Assembly (NCBI RefSeq): GCF_004962245.1
Contig: NZ_SUHQ01000035.1
Location: 1-64,000, forward strand
Direction: 5' to 3'
From: Mesorhizobium sp.
Lineage (GTDB): Bacteria; Pseudomonadota; Alphaproteobacteria; Rhizobiales; Rhizobiaceae
DNA: 64,000 bases
The position numbers and the translations under genes are program-made. Below the pieces are notes generated by a model. The model was not told the DNA's origin. It saw nothing but the letters and a program-made list of their open reading frames with translations, and did no database searches. Shown piece after piece: positions 1 to 8,785 of the stretch (its first letter is position 1; every line of letters begins with the position of its first letter).

Positions 1-329
1 GGAATGCACCACGTCTAAGCTTCGGCGAATGCGCGCAGTTACACGCGGGCACCGAATTGTCGCGCCTCACGGCGAACGCACCAGAAGGGCGGGAATCTCG
101 ACGGTCATTTGGGTCCGGGAAGTGTGCGGCCCTCGCCGTTACCCACATTTCGCCAAAGGAAGCGAAGTCAACGCACATTGAAGAGGGCGGTGCTTCCCGG
201 CCGGCTGGGAGCTCTGTCGCTGGCCCAACCTGCCGCACGCCGGCCACGTCAACGCATCAAACTCCCTTCGGTTCGCAAAGTCGTCCCCTCGGAGACCCGG
301 AAGCGCAAGAGCTCCGCAGTCTTCGCTCA

Positions 330-577
330 ACTCTCGCCATCTGCTCCGGGGGATTGGATTCCGTTCCCTTGCTAGCACAGTGGCAGCTGAGCACGAACTC
401 GCCGGCCTCGTGTCTTTCGATTACGGCCAACGGCATAGGAAGAGATTGGATTCGCCGGCCCTCTGCGGAGCGAATGAACAGTTCTACAGATCATCGACGT
501 CCGCGAAATTGACCTCGGCCTTTCCGGCCCAGCGCTGAACAGTGCTATGCACGTCCGGTACGGCAGGACGGCGGAAT
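330..577 (+). pseudogene. queC remnant (7-cyano-7-deazaguanine synthase 5' part)
   Basis: A decayed copy of the start of queC. One frame reads TLAICSGGLDSV, the PP-loop ATP-binding motif found at the N-terminus of the intact QueC at 26939-27637. A second frame then reads AAEHELAGLVSFDYGQRHRK, and a third reads QIIDVREIDLGLSGPAL, both matching the next segments of the intact protein in order. At least two frameshifts separate the three pieces and the rest of the gene is missing. It cannot make a working enzyme. The intact gene lies about 26 kb away on the other strand, so this is a relic of a duplication or of an earlier transfer. Confidence 0.8.
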
Positions 578-593
578 CGTAGTCTGCCGAACG

Positions 594-1607
594 TCAGCCG
601 TTGCGAAAGGTGTAGCCGTACCCGTTGATCGCCGGGGCGCCACCTAGATGTGCGTAGAGGACCCTCGATCCATCTGGAAAGAAGCCCCTCTGGACGAGAT
701 CGATCATCCCTTGCATCGATTTGCCCTCGTAAACGGGATCGGTAATCATGCCCTCGAGCCGCGCGCACAGACGGATTGCCTCTTTGGTTTCCTCCGATGG
801 AACGCCATAACCCGGGTACGCGTAGTCCTCGAGCAATACCACGTCTTCCTCGACAATTTCCGCTCCGAGGTGGACGAGCTTCGCTGTATTTCGGGCGATG
901 CCAAGCACCTGCGCCTTGGTCTTGGCGGGCATGGCGGAGGCATCGATACCGATCACGTTGCGCTGTCGACCGTCCTTGGCGAACCCGACGAGCATGCCGC
1001 CGTGGGTTGAACCAGTCACCGTACAGACGACGATATAGTCGAAGGCAAACCCAAGCTGCTTTTCCTGGGCGCGCACCTCCTCAGCGAACCCCACATAGCC
1101 CAGGCCGCCGTATTTGTGGACAGAGGCGCCGGCCGGTATCGCATAGGGCCTGCCGCCCCTTGCCTTGACCTCATAAAGTGCCTTTTCCCAGCTGCGGCGG
1201 ATGCCGATGTCAAAGCCCTCGGCAACCAGGCGCACCTCTGCCCCCATGATGCGGCTCAAGAGGATATTGCCGACCCGGTCGTAGACAGCATCATCATGTG
1301 GGACCCAGCTCTCCTGGACCAGGAGGCATTTCATGCCGATCTTGGCGGCGACCGCAGCGACCATGCGCGTATGGTTGGACTGCACGCCACCGATTGTGAC
1401 GAGCGTATCGGCATCTGACGCGATCGCGTCGGGCACAATGTATTCGAGCTTGCGCAGCTTGTTTCCGCCGAACGCGAGACCGGAGTTGCAATCCTCGCGT
1501 TTGGCGTAGATTTCCACCTTGTCGCCCAGATGCTTGCCGAGGCGGTCGAGCCTCTCGATCGGCGTGGGCCCAAAGGTGAGCGGATAACGTTCGAATTTTT
1601 CCAGCAT
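594..1607 (-). CDS. acdS: 1-aminocyclopropane-1-carboxylate deaminase
   Basis: A PLP enzyme that cleaves ACC, the plant ethylene precursor, to 2-oxobutyrate and ammonia, and so lowers ethylene during nodulation. The 337-residue length is the family norm. The PLP lysine is Lys50 in FGGNKLRKLEY. Glu294 (VYEGKS) and Leu321 (AHLGGAP) are present; these two positions separate true ACC deaminases from D-cysteine desulfhydrases, which supports the specific call. The start at 1607 follows a GGAGAG ribosome site; upstream in-frame codons are not conserved sequence. In Mesorhizobium loti this gene is known to depend on NifA2, but I could not find a convincing UAS or -24/-12 element in the 300 bases upstream. 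Confidence 0.95.
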   Translation of the reverse strand: MLEKFERYPLTFGPTPIERLDRLGKHLGDKVEIYAKREDCNSGLAFGGNKLRKLEYIVPDAIASDADTLVTIGGVQSNHTRMVAAVAAKIGMKCLLVQESWVPHDDAVYDRVGNILLSRIMGAEVRLVAEGFDIGIRRSWEKALYEVKARGGRPYAIPAGASVHKYGGLGYVGFAEEVRAQEKQLGFAFDYIVVCTVTGSTHGGMLVGFAKDGRQRNVIGIDASAMPAKTKAQVLGIARNTAKLVHLGAEIVEEDVVLLEDYAYPGYGVPSEETKEAIRLCARLEGMITDPVYEGKSMQGMIDLVQRGFFPDGSRVLYAHLGGAPAINGYGYTFRNG

Positions 1608-1883
1608 GCTCTCTCCAGCAAAAAAGTACCTGAACCGGCTACGCACCGGTCAGCCCAAGGGTGTGTGTGATCAAAGCCACCCGTCTTTCGAAGCGGGTGC
1701 AGAAAACGTTCATCCTTATTGCAGCACCGAGTTTGTCGTTGCGACAAGCAGACCGCATCCGGCGTGCTGCGATGACTCTTATGTGCCTAATCGACCCAAC
1801 ACCCGCATCTCCCGGCCTAAGGACAAACCGAATGTGGTCGCGTCTTAGCCGAACACAGATTCCCTATACGATCAACTCAGTCA

Positions 1884-2234
1884 TCAGAGGGTGACCAAAA
1901 TTGGTGTGGGTCTGAGCACTGATCCTGTCATCCGCGCATCAAAGCAGCAGCACATGCTGGGCATTCGACCATAAGCCGGGACACAGCTGAAAATTTCATT
2001 CCGCAGCTGATCAGAGTCAGGCGACTGATACCGAGCTTCCCTGGAACCATTGACATGCTGGCCCATGTGGCGAGTTCCACGAGCGCGGCTAGACCGCCAG
2101 ATCAGAAAGAGCACGGTGTCGAGATAGCCGGCCTGAAGCAGCAGCGAACAGGCCAGCGTCGTGACGACTGCCACATGGGTCCAATGCGAAGCGAAGTAAA
2201 CCATCGACGCATTGCTGCACAGGACCAGCCCCAC
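1884..2234 (-). CDS. Putative ExoX-like small membrane protein
   Basis: A small protein whose N-terminal half has two hydrophobic stretches, ending in LLLQAGYLDTVLFLIWRS. That pattern resembles the short rhizobial ExoX/PsiA exopolysaccharide-production repressors, which are inner-membrane proteins of about 90-100 residues. It lies directly downstream of fdxB on the same strand and probably ends that operon. No ATG fits; the GTG at 2234 is the best start, and an ATG at 2204 would cut the first membrane segment. The C-terminal 60 residues look unlike the family and may be run-on sequence. The family assignment is tentative. Confidence 0.4.
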   Translation of the reverse strand: MGLVLCSNASMVYFASHWTHVAVVTTLACSLLLQAGYLDTVLFLIWRSSRARGTRHMGQHVNGSREARYQSPDSDQLRNEIFSCVPAYGRMPSMCCCFDARMTGSVLRPTPILVTL

Positions 2235-2286
2235 GAGCCGACAAAAGATATGAAGTGCAACGCCGTTCTCCTGGTTTTTCGCCAGA

Positions 2287-2604
2287 TCATGTTGCGAGCT
2301 CGTCGGCCGCAACATGCGTCTGGCAGTTCTTGGGGCAGACGCGGGCGCAGGCTCCGCAGCCGATGCAGCGGCCGGCATTGTCAACAACCATGATCATGCG
2401 ATTGAGCTCGCCGTCGAAATCGTCATCCTCGTCATTGCAGGGGCCGAGGATTTCACCCGCGTCATCGACGCCGTGAAGATGCATGACATCGCGCGAGCAG
2501 ACCTTGAAACAACGGCCGCAGCCGATGCAGGTCTTGCTATCGATGAAGGTCAGGTACGACGGCATCCAAATGGAGCCGTCACGAGTGGTGAATGTGCGCA
2601 TCAT
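2287..2604 (-). CDS. fdxB: nif-specific 2[4Fe-4S] ferredoxin III
   Basis: A bacterial-type ferredoxin with two cluster motifs, CIGCGRCFKVC and CIGCGACARVCP, each C-x2-C-x2-C followed by a partner cysteine. An acidic insert (NDEDDDFDGE) lies between them, as in the FdxB/ferredoxin III family linked to nif clusters. It probably donates electrons to nitrogenase or to FeMo-cofactor assembly in the cytoplasm. Its ATG overlaps the stop of the upstream DUF683 gene in ATGA, so the two are translationally coupled. The start is fixed by that overlap and a preceding AGGA. Confidence 0.88.
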   Translation of the reverse strand: MMRTFTTRDGSIWMPSYLTFIDSKTCIGCGRCFKVCSRDVMHLHGVDDAGEILGPCNDEDDDFDGELNRMIMVVDNAGRCIGCGACARVCPKNCQTHVAADELAT

Positions 2605-2804
2605 CCTAAATTCTTCATTGAAGCGAGTTCTCTCTTGGCAACATCCAACTCGGCATAAACGGCGTGGGTTTTCTCGGCGACTTCCTGTATGTCGGCCCAC
2701 TTGCCCGGCAGACCCTCGACAAGGTCCTGCAATGCCATCTTGGCAATAGCTGCACGCAACTGGAGCTTTCGGACTTTCTTCCTCATCTTATCTAGGTCTG
2801 ACAT
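2601..2804 (-). CDS. NifX-associated small protein, DUF683 (CCE_0567-like)
   Basis: A 67-residue, charged, probably all-helical protein (MSDLDKMRKKVRKLQLRA at the N-terminus). It has the size and composition of the DUF683/CCE_0567 family, which sits beside nifX and DUF269 genes in nif clusters; its biochemical role is not established. An AAGGA ribosome site precedes the ATG at 2804. The stop overlaps the fdxB start by four bases. Position between a DUF269-type gene and fdxB is the usual nif arrangement and supports the call. Confidence 0.8.
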   Translation of the reverse strand: MSDLDKMRKKVRKLQLRAAIAKMALQDLVEGLPGKWADIQEVAEKTHAVYAELDVAKRELASMKNLG

Positions 2805-2850
2805 AGATCCTTCCTGGAACAATGGTTTTCTTGATGCGCGCCATCTCGGG

Positions 2851-3279
2851 CTAGGCTTCAATGACTGCAGTCGCATCGTCGACCAGTTTCGTACCGGCCT
2901 CAGCCAGTTTGCGGAGAGTCTCGAAGCCGAACCGGTGGACATCTCGATAGAACGACCAACCGCCGGAAGCCCCCAGGGGTTTCATTCCAATTATTGGCGA
3001 CGTCGACACGCCGGAGCGCTCCTCAATCGCAAGCGCCACGGCGGTGTAAAACATGTCGAGCCTCCACAGCGCGTCCGAATCAGGATCGCCGATGAGAGGG
3101 GTCGCACATTGCTGTTCCTTGGTGATGATGAATTCGGCCAGCAGCTCGGCGTCCGAATTGCCTTCCCATAAGCCGAAGGAATCCTGAGTACGGATCAGCC
3201 GCAGAAGGCATTTGACGAACGGGCGAGCAAGGGCTTCTTCGTCCTTGTTGACAGCAGGGCCAACCGGTGCATGAGGCAT
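2851..3279 (-). CDS. Second, shortened DUF269 (NifX-associated) protein
   Basis: A 142-residue relative of the 159-residue DUF269 protein at 13811-14290. Shared segments include FVKCL-RLIR-QDS, DAELL--FIITKEQ, IGDPD-D-LWRLD and DVHRFGFETL-KLA-AGTKLVDDA. Compared with the full-length copy it lacks the stretch around GRVLFTTGRLVVLSK, replaced by a short unrelated SGGWSFY joint, so an internal in-frame deletion has removed part of the core. The start at 3279 follows GAGGAA at good spacing and aligns with the start of the other copy. Just upstream lies the tail of a nifX copy, so the pair is a decayed duplicate of nifX-DUF269. Function of this copy is doubtful. Confidence 0.7.
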   Translation of the reverse strand: MPHAPVGPAVNKDEEALARPFVKCLLRLIRTQDSFGLWEGNSDAELLAEFIITKEQQCATPLIGDPDSDALWRLDMFYTAVALAIEERSGVSTSPIIGMKPLGASGGWSFYRDVHRFGFETLRKLAEAGTKLVDDATAVIEA

Positions 3280-3294
3280 TTCGTTGTTCCTCAT

Positions 3295-3420
3295 TTCAGT
3301 CTTCGTCTTCGAGGGACGATTTCCTTTTCCTGCGATGCCCACTCCGGGCCCACTTGCGTGGCCGACGAATGGCTTGGGCGGCCCAACCCCACCCAAGAGT
3401 GCCCCGTGGCCGACCTCGAC
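3295..3420 (-). pseudogene. nifX 3'-end remnant
   Basis: Read on the minus strand, the sequence just before the DUF269-like gene at 2851-3279 ends in KSSLEDED and a stop. This matches KPSFEDED and the stop at the end of the intact NifX at 14305-14802, with the same spacing to the following DUF269 start. Further upstream the resemblance fades. The remainder of this nifX copy is missing. Confidence 0.55.
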
Positions 3421-3624
3421 ATGTCCACGAGTGCGAGACCTACGGCGCGAATTCGCGGCGCACATCGTCTGCGCCGCGATCCGACCGGTGGTCAACGCAA
3501 TTGAAATCCACCCTGCCGCAAGCCGCCCGCCCTTGCTGCATCGACATACTTGCTGCGAAGCGAGCCTCGATGGGCGGATTGGCCAGTGTTCAATTCCAAT
3601 TGTCAGTCCCTTCGCGATTCTTGC

Positions 3625-4782
3625 TCAGGAAGCGACTGCGTTTTGAGTTTCGGGTGCCTTGTTTTGCGGAGCCACACAAAGATCCGCGTGACAGGCAGGC
3701 TCACCCGTGTAGTTGGCCAGTGCTTGGAGCAATGGGGTAAGATAGTACTGTTTGGTGTGGTCCGGAATTGGCCCCAGACGGTCCACCGATTTCAGTGCCA
3801 CCTCGATCAACTCGATTGCGCGATCTTTGTTGCCGCTCTCGTAATAATACTGAGCTACCGGGAGGTACCGGCGGTATTTAAACGGGCCATCGCCTTGTGG
3901 GGGATTTAAGGTCAGTATCTGTTCCGAGAGCTCGTTGCCCATCGCAAAGCGCTCGGCGCGCGGAAGATGGGAATTGTCCATCGTGGGATCGAAGAGTTGG
4001 TTGAGGGCCAAGGCCATCCACGACACCGCCTCGGACGTTTTGTCGATCGCGTCCTCGACCAATTCTCGCATGACCGGCATGCCGGTCTTGATGTCGCGCA
4101 GCTTGTGAAGCAGAAGATCCGCATGAATCTGCCGGAACTCATAAGAGTCTGGCATCAAGGCGAGGCCTTCTTCGATGGCCAAGAGCGCCGCCGTCCAATC
4201 CTCGGCCTGCATCGCCGGCGTAAGTTTGGCGTATATCGGCCGGGTAAGCGACATTTCGCGCGCTGCAAGTTGGTTATGCGCGATGCGCTTTGCATCGGCG
4301 GCTTTCGCTTCATAGCTGCTGCGCCAGCTGCCGTTAAGGACTTTCGGCAAAACGTCATCGAGTTCCGCCGGGTGGCCAATAAAAGCGATGTGGCCGTCGC
4401 GGTCGACCACGAACGAGGTGGGAATCCCAATCGAAGAGCTGGGATCCATCCAGAGCTTGTTCATTTCGCCAATGTAATCGAACCCGATACGATAATTCAG
4501 ATTCGGGAACTTCTCGGTCAGCCAGGCATCCACGTTGGTCCGCGCCTCGTCCGCGGTTGCAGCCTGTTCGCAAGCTGCGACTCCGATAATCTCAAATCCG
4601 CTGTCTTTATATTTCTCCTGCAGTTCAATCAAATGGGGCATGGCGTCGACACATGGTCCGCACCAAGTCGCCCAAAATTCAACGAGGTAGACCTTGCCGG
4701 GCTTAAAGTTCGTGACGGGCTCGCCACGCAGCCAGTTCTCCACTTTGATCGGAGGAGCCGGGGACCCCATACGCAGTTCCAT
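3625..4782 (-). CDS. TlpA/thioredoxin-like protein with helical C-terminal domain
   Basis: The N-terminal 150 residues form a thioredoxin fold with an intact WCGPC active site (Cys41, Cys44) and the cis-proline loop GIPTSFVVDRDG. The remaining 230 residues look helical and TPR-like (ALLAIEEGLALMPDSYEFRQIHADLLL; YYYESGNKDRAIELIEVAL). There is no signal peptide, so it should act in the cytoplasm, unlike membrane-anchored TlpA. A perfect sigma-54 promoter (4936-4951) and a NifA-type UAS (5021-5036) lie upstream, placing it in the nitrogen-fixation regulon. I infer a role in thiol redox control or protection during fixation. The ATG at 4782 is chosen; a GTG at 4809 is possible. Confidence 0.8.
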   Translation of the reverse strand: MELRMGSPAPPIKVENWLRGEPVTNFKPGKVYLVEFWATWCGPCVDAMPHLIELQEKYKDSGFEIIGVAACEQAATADEARTNVDAWLTEKFPNLNYRIGFDYIGEMNKLWMDPSSSIGIPTSFVVDRDGHIAFIGHPAELDDVLPKVLNGSWRSSYEAKAADAKRIAHNQLAAREMSLTRPIYAKLTPAMQAEDWTAALLAIEEGLALMPDSYEFRQIHADLLLHKLRDIKTGMPVMRELVEDAIDKTSEAVSWMALALNQLFDPTMDNSHLPRAERFAMGNELSEQILTLNPPQGDGPFKYRRYLPVAQYYYESGNKDRAIELIEVALKSVDRLGPIPDHTKQYYLTPLLQALANYTGEPACHADLCVAPQNKAPETQNAVAS

Positions 4783-4935
4783 GATGTTCTTATCCAAAGC
4801 TACCCACACCTTTCGTGGCTTTTATGCGTAGTTGGTTTCTCTGTCAGAATCGCAACACACGGATCAGGAGGCCATCGCTCGTCTTGCGCGTTTGCATGCG
4901 ATTCAGCCCTCTCACAGTGTTGCCGCCCATCAAGC

Positions 4936-4951
4936 AGCAATGGGCGTGCCA
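4936..4951 (-). promoter_or_regulatory. Sigma-54 promoter of the TlpA-like gene
   Basis: On the minus strand the 16 bases read TGGCACGCCCATTGCT, an exact match to the -24/-12 consensus TGGCACG-N4-TTGCW. Transcription would start near 4925 and run into the TlpA-like gene at 4782. Confidence 0.88.
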
Positions 4952-5020
4952 ACCCCTCTCAGCTCCGGTAAGCGGCGGGGAATGCTTTGAAAATTCTCCA
5001 CGAGCCCAAACACGGCCGAT

Positions 5021-5036
5021 TGTCGTGGACCTGACA
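5021..5036. promoter_or_regulatory. NifA upstream activator sequence (TlpA-like gene)
   Basis: TGTCGTGGACCTGACA fits the NifA UAS pattern TGT-N10-ACA exactly. It lies about 70 bases upstream of the sigma-54 promoter at 4936-4951, a normal spacing for DNA looping. Confidence 0.82.
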
Positions 5037-6375
5037 TGTCTTCTGCCGCTGTCGGGTTTCGCCCTCTTGAGCCAGCCGCTTTAGGACAGGTGAGAGCTTG
5101 GATGGCTCGCCTGTCATTAGACTGGCCGGCGTCCTCGAGCAGTGGCACTTTGGCGCCGGGTCGAAAGTGCGGGGCGGCTTGGTCCTCGTGCCGCCACCGC
5201 CGCGTGTGGATCCTTGCCTCGTGGACATAAATCACCACGCGGCTGGCAAGTCGGCGGCATTGGGCTCAATCAGCGCGGCGTTGAGCCCCGACAGCACGTA
5301 ATGCTGCACCAATGTATCGGATGCCCTTCGCTGCCTCCACTTCTGCAGCCAGGCGTCGAGCGACGCTACCTGCCCACGTTCGAGCGCGACTGCAGTAATC
5401 TGCGCCGCAGGATAGCCAGCCGCCATTAGAAGGTACTTGGGTCGGATAGGCGTTCTGCCAGCAAATGAGGTCCGCTGTATTTCCTCGCGATGGATCACAG
5501 GCGTTCTCGGGTGATCGGGCACTATGCAAGGCGCGTCACGCTGACTAGCGCCTCGAACCACACCGGTAAAGACGGCGAGGCTAACACGACGGATATCGCA
5601 AGATCCCTTGAAATGTCTCGTTCCCCCGGCGGAGCGCGTCCAGCTCACCTTGCGGGCGTACCAGCGCCGAATGGGTACGCACGACGTCAACCTGCCTTTG
5701 GGCCCAGAGCCTCCTTGCCCTAGCCGCATGGCCCCGGCTGGTCGAGAATTTCTGGTCGTCGAGCAGTAGAACTCTTTCACATGATGGCGAATGCGCGGCG
5801 TCCAGTGGGAGAACACCTCGGCATAAAGAGCGTTACTTCCCGGGCCGACGGTGGTGAAGCATAGCGCCCCGGTCGGAGCTATTTGCCTGAGGGGCGGAGG
5901 TCCTCTTGCGCAAAAGAACGAGACGTCCTCCCAATCCGCAAGCGGTCCCGTTCGGCGCTATCCGATGTCCGACAACGTCGGATACGTAACGTAGCTGAGC
6001 AAGATCTATCGCTTTGCCTCCACGATTTCTCATTTGGCATGGCGCGTGCGCGTTGATCCGCAAACCCCGCCATGAGGCGAAATCGGAGCTGGCCGCCACT
6101 CCACTTCCTCCTACCACGAGAGCAGACGGGAAGCAGCGCCTTCAAATGAGGAACAAAATCACTTTACCTCGAATCTTGATTCTCGACCACAACCGTACCC
6201 ATGGAACCGCGTCCGCGACCATACAATGAGTGCGCCCCGAGGCAATTGCCCAGCGCAAAATGGCTACGCGCGATCACGCCATGCATCCAGGCTAACGAAG
6301 GCACCTCGGAGAGCCTCGCCGCCATCATCGAGACCTATCTAAGCCCACGTGAGCCAGCACAAAGGAATTTCAAAC
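5037..6375. other. Gene-poor region
   Basis: Over 1.3 kb without a gene I can recognise. A 194-codon open frame on the minus strand (5232-5816) contains a plausible-looking stretch (PKYLLMAAGYPAAQITAVAL) but has no recognisable family, no clear ribosome site and atypical composition at its N-terminal half. It may be the remnant of an unknown gene. The neighbouring reading frames look random. Confidence 0.4.
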
Positions 6376-7161
6376 ATGCACCAAGATACCGTCCGTGGGA
6401 GAGCTTTCGCCATGCCCCTGACCAGCCCGGCCTACCCACCCGGCCCATATCGCTTCAGCAACCGGGAGTATCTGATCATCACATATCGCACCGATCCGCA
6501 AAAACTGCGCGACCTTGTGCCGGAGCCGCTTCAGGTGTGCGAGCCTCTGGTCAAATTCGAGTTCGTTCGCATGCCGGACTCGACGGGCTTCGGCGACTAC
6601 ACGGAAAGCGGACAGGTCATCCCTGTCTCCTTCTGCGGCCGCATGGGGAGCTACACCCACTGCATGTTTCTCGACGACCATCCGCCGACAGCGGGCGGAC
6701 GCGAGTTGTGGGGCTTTCCCAAGAAGCTCGCCAGCCCAACGCTCCGAACAGAGACGGACACGCTTGTTGGCACGCTGGACTACGGCCCGGTCCGCGTCGC
6801 GACGGGTACGATGGGCTACAAGCACCGGGCCGCGGACCTTGCGAGCGTTAAGGCCTCGCTCGCCGACCCGAACTTCCTCCTCAAAATCATCCCGCATGTC
6901 GACGGCACGCCGCGCATCTGCGAACTCGTGGAATACCACCTGGAGGACATCGATCTGAGAGGCGCCTGGACCGGCCCGGCAGCCCTGAACCTCTGGTCGC
7001 ATGCGCTTGCCCCCGTCGCCGAACTGCCGGTGCTGGAAGTAGTCTCGGCCGTACACCTCGTCGCCGATCTCACGCTCGCGCTCGGGAAGGTCGTCCACGA
7101 CTATCTCGCGGAAGCCGAGCCTCGCCATCGGAAAGGAAGAAACCATGAACTTTCACAATGA
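6376..7161 (+). CDS. adc: Acetoacetate decarboxylase family protein
   Basis: A 261-residue protein of the Adc family, which decarboxylates acetoacetate to acetone and CO2 through a lysine Schiff base. The catalytic Lys-Lys pair is seen in ELWGFPKKLASP, and the conserved GDYTESGQVIPV and ACGMGYKH-like segments are present. The ATG at 6376 follows AAGGAA at good spacing; an in-frame start 27 bases upstream lacks one. Downstream lies a broken short-chain dehydrogenase that resembles 3-hydroxybutyrate dehydrogenase, the enzyme that makes acetoacetate, so the pair was probably a ketone-body operon. Confidence 0.88.
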   Translation: MHQDTVRGRAFAMPLTSPAYPPGPYRFSNREYLIITYRTDPQKLRDLVPEPLQVCEPLVKFEFVRMPDSTGFGDYTESGQVIPVSFCGRMGSYTHCMFLDDHPPTAGGRELWGFPKKLASPTLRTETDTLVGTLDYGPVRVATGTMGYKHRAADLASVKASLADPNFLLKIIPHVDGTPRICELVEYHLEDIDLRGAWTGPAALNLWSHALAPVAELPVLEVVSAVHLVADLTLALGKVVHDYLAEAEPRHRKGRNHELSQ

Positions 7162-7186
7162 TATTTTATTGAACCAGCGCGACGGG

Positions 7187-7560
7187 GAGCCGGTGGCCGG
7201 CTTATCGACAAGGTGGCGGTGATCGCCGAAGCCGCGAGCGGGGTCGGCAAGGAAAGCGCGGTTCGCCCGCGAGGGAGCAAGAGTGGTCCGCGGATCTTGA
7301 TCACAGCGAAGTCCAACAACGGCGTCCGGGATCGATCGATTGACGAAAAATGGTTGCCAAGGTGAGAGGCAGGTGGAACGCGGCTGATGCAGGCAATCGA
7401 AACCTTCGGGCGCCTCGATGTCCTGTCAGCAACGCCGGCGTCCAGAACGTAGCGCCGCTTGTCGAGTTCTGCCACAAGGCGCTTCCCGCCCGTGATAGGC
7501 TCCATCTCACGGGTGTCGGCGAACTCAATGTCACCAAAATCAGTGTAAGGCTCGGCCTGC
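7187..7560 (+). pseudogene. Short-chain dehydrogenase remnant (BdhA-like)
   Basis: Successive frames carry the landmarks of an SDR in the right order: DKVAVIAEAASGVGKESA (the TGxxxGxG nucleotide-binding region), FAREGARVV, AIETFGRLDVL, and VSNAGVQNVAPLVEF (the NNAG motif). At least three frameshifts separate them, and the catalytic Tyr-x3-Lys region is absent. The NAG-VQ-VAP-EF wording is typical of 3-hydroxybutyrate dehydrogenases, which fits its place just after the acetoacetate decarboxylase gene. It is not functional. Confidence 0.78.
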
Positions 7561-8188
7561 TGTTCGGCGTCTGCCTCAGAGGCAGACGCTCGCCCCTGTC
7601 GCCGATATCGCCGTAAAGACTCGGCCGGCAGGGGAGGTGGACTACGACCTACCTTGAACTTTGCTTTTTACCGTCGTCAGATGAAGCGAGCCGAAATGTT
7701 GCGCCGCGGTGCTGATGACAAAAATTCTCGGCGGCTCGAACTTTACCTCTCGCGCCTCTACGAGGAGGTTGCACGAAAAGCGCGGCCTTGCCCACTCGTC
7801 ATCACAAGAGCGACACGGGCCGACATGGCGGCCGAAACGCTCACCTCATGCGCAACCTGGTTAAGAAGCTGGCGCAAACGGGGCCGAGCGAGGCGGAACT
7901 CGAGCGGACGAGGATGAAACGCCCAAATCCTCAAAGAGACGGCCCGCATCGAGAAAAGCCGTGCCTGCCGAGATCGGGCAAGGGCGGGTAGCCAACGCTA
8001 CCCAGCCGTAGGGAAACCCGTGATCACGCTTTAGGCACCCAATAACGATAATGGAAAAATCTGCGCGAAACGGTCGCACCGGTATTGACATTAATTGACA
8101 CACCCCGCGAACACTTGCATAAGCCACATAGCGGTAGTGACTAGGTGCATGCCGCACCCAATTTTTTCCCTAGGGCGAGGTCAGATCT
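7561..8188. other. Intergenic region before pyrE
   Basis: No gene recognised. An 87-codon frame at 7654-7917 has no ribosome site or recognisable family. TTGACA-like hexamers occur near 8087 and 8096 and could belong to the pyrE promoter, but no clear -10 box is visible at standard spacing. Confidence 0.35.
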
Positions 8189-8785
8189 ATGGCGGCACTG
8201 GCAAAATTCAGACCAGTTGATTCCAGCCAACACGACAAGGACGAACTCCGCGAAATCGTCCGTGAGCGCTCTTTTCGATCCGGACGCTACACGCTCTCGT
8301 CGGGCATAGAGAGCGACATCTATTTCAATATGAAGCCTACCATGATGATGGCGCGAGGCGCGCAACTTGCCGCTCTTGAGTTCCTAAAAATCGCTGAGCA
8401 AGTGAAAGCAGAGTACGTCGGCGGCCTTGAAATGGGAGCGGTCCCCGTAATCGGATCGATGGCAGCTGTCAGCTCGGCGATGAACAAACCCATAAACACG
8501 ATTTTCGTTCGCAAAACTCCGAAGTCTCATGGCACAAGGGACGTGATTGAAGGTCTTGGGCCCAAAGAAGATCTCGAGGGAAAAGTCGTCCTGATCGTTG
8601 ACGACGTTGCCACAAGCGGCAAGTCGATATTGAAGGCGATTGAAGAGGTTCGCCGCGTCGGGGGCATTGTAGGTGACGCTGCTTGCCTCGTGGACCGCGA
8701 CGAGGGAGCTACGGCGCTGCTAGCCCAACATGGGGTCACGCTGCATTCCGTTCTGCATGCGAGCGAATTTGTGGAACGCCACTGA
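8189..8785 (+). CDS. pyrE: Orotate phosphoribosyltransferase
   Basis: Transfers the phosphoribosyl group from PRPP to orotate in pyrimidine synthesis. The PRPP loop is clear in VVLIVDDVATSGKS near residues 131-144, and GRYTLSSGIESDIYFNMKPT is the usual N-terminal PyrE segment. At 198 residues it has normal length. This is a housekeeping enzyme and is probably a second copy carried on the island. The next small ORF overlaps its 3' end, suggesting co-transcription. Confidence 0.9.
   Translation: MAALAKFRPVDSSQHDKDELREIVRERSFRSGRYTLSSGIESDIYFNMKPTMMMARGAQLAALEFLKIAEQVKAEYVGGLEMGAVPVIGSMAAVSSAMNKPINTIFVRKTPKSHGTRDVIEGLGPKEDLEGKVVLIVDDVATSGKSILKAIEEVRRVGGIVGDAACLVDRDEGATALLAQHGVTLHSVLHASEFVERH

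Noticed and set aside
1608..1900. A NifA UAS or sigma-54 promoter for acdS
   Set aside because: The literature predicts NifA control, but no TGT-N10-ACA and no GG-N10-GC element with acceptable -24/-12 matches was found. TGTCGCAACGACA near 1740 has the wrong spacing.
5232..5816. 194-codon minus-strand frame as a gene
   Set aside because: Part of it looks protein-like but no ribosome site, family or conserved motif can be named.
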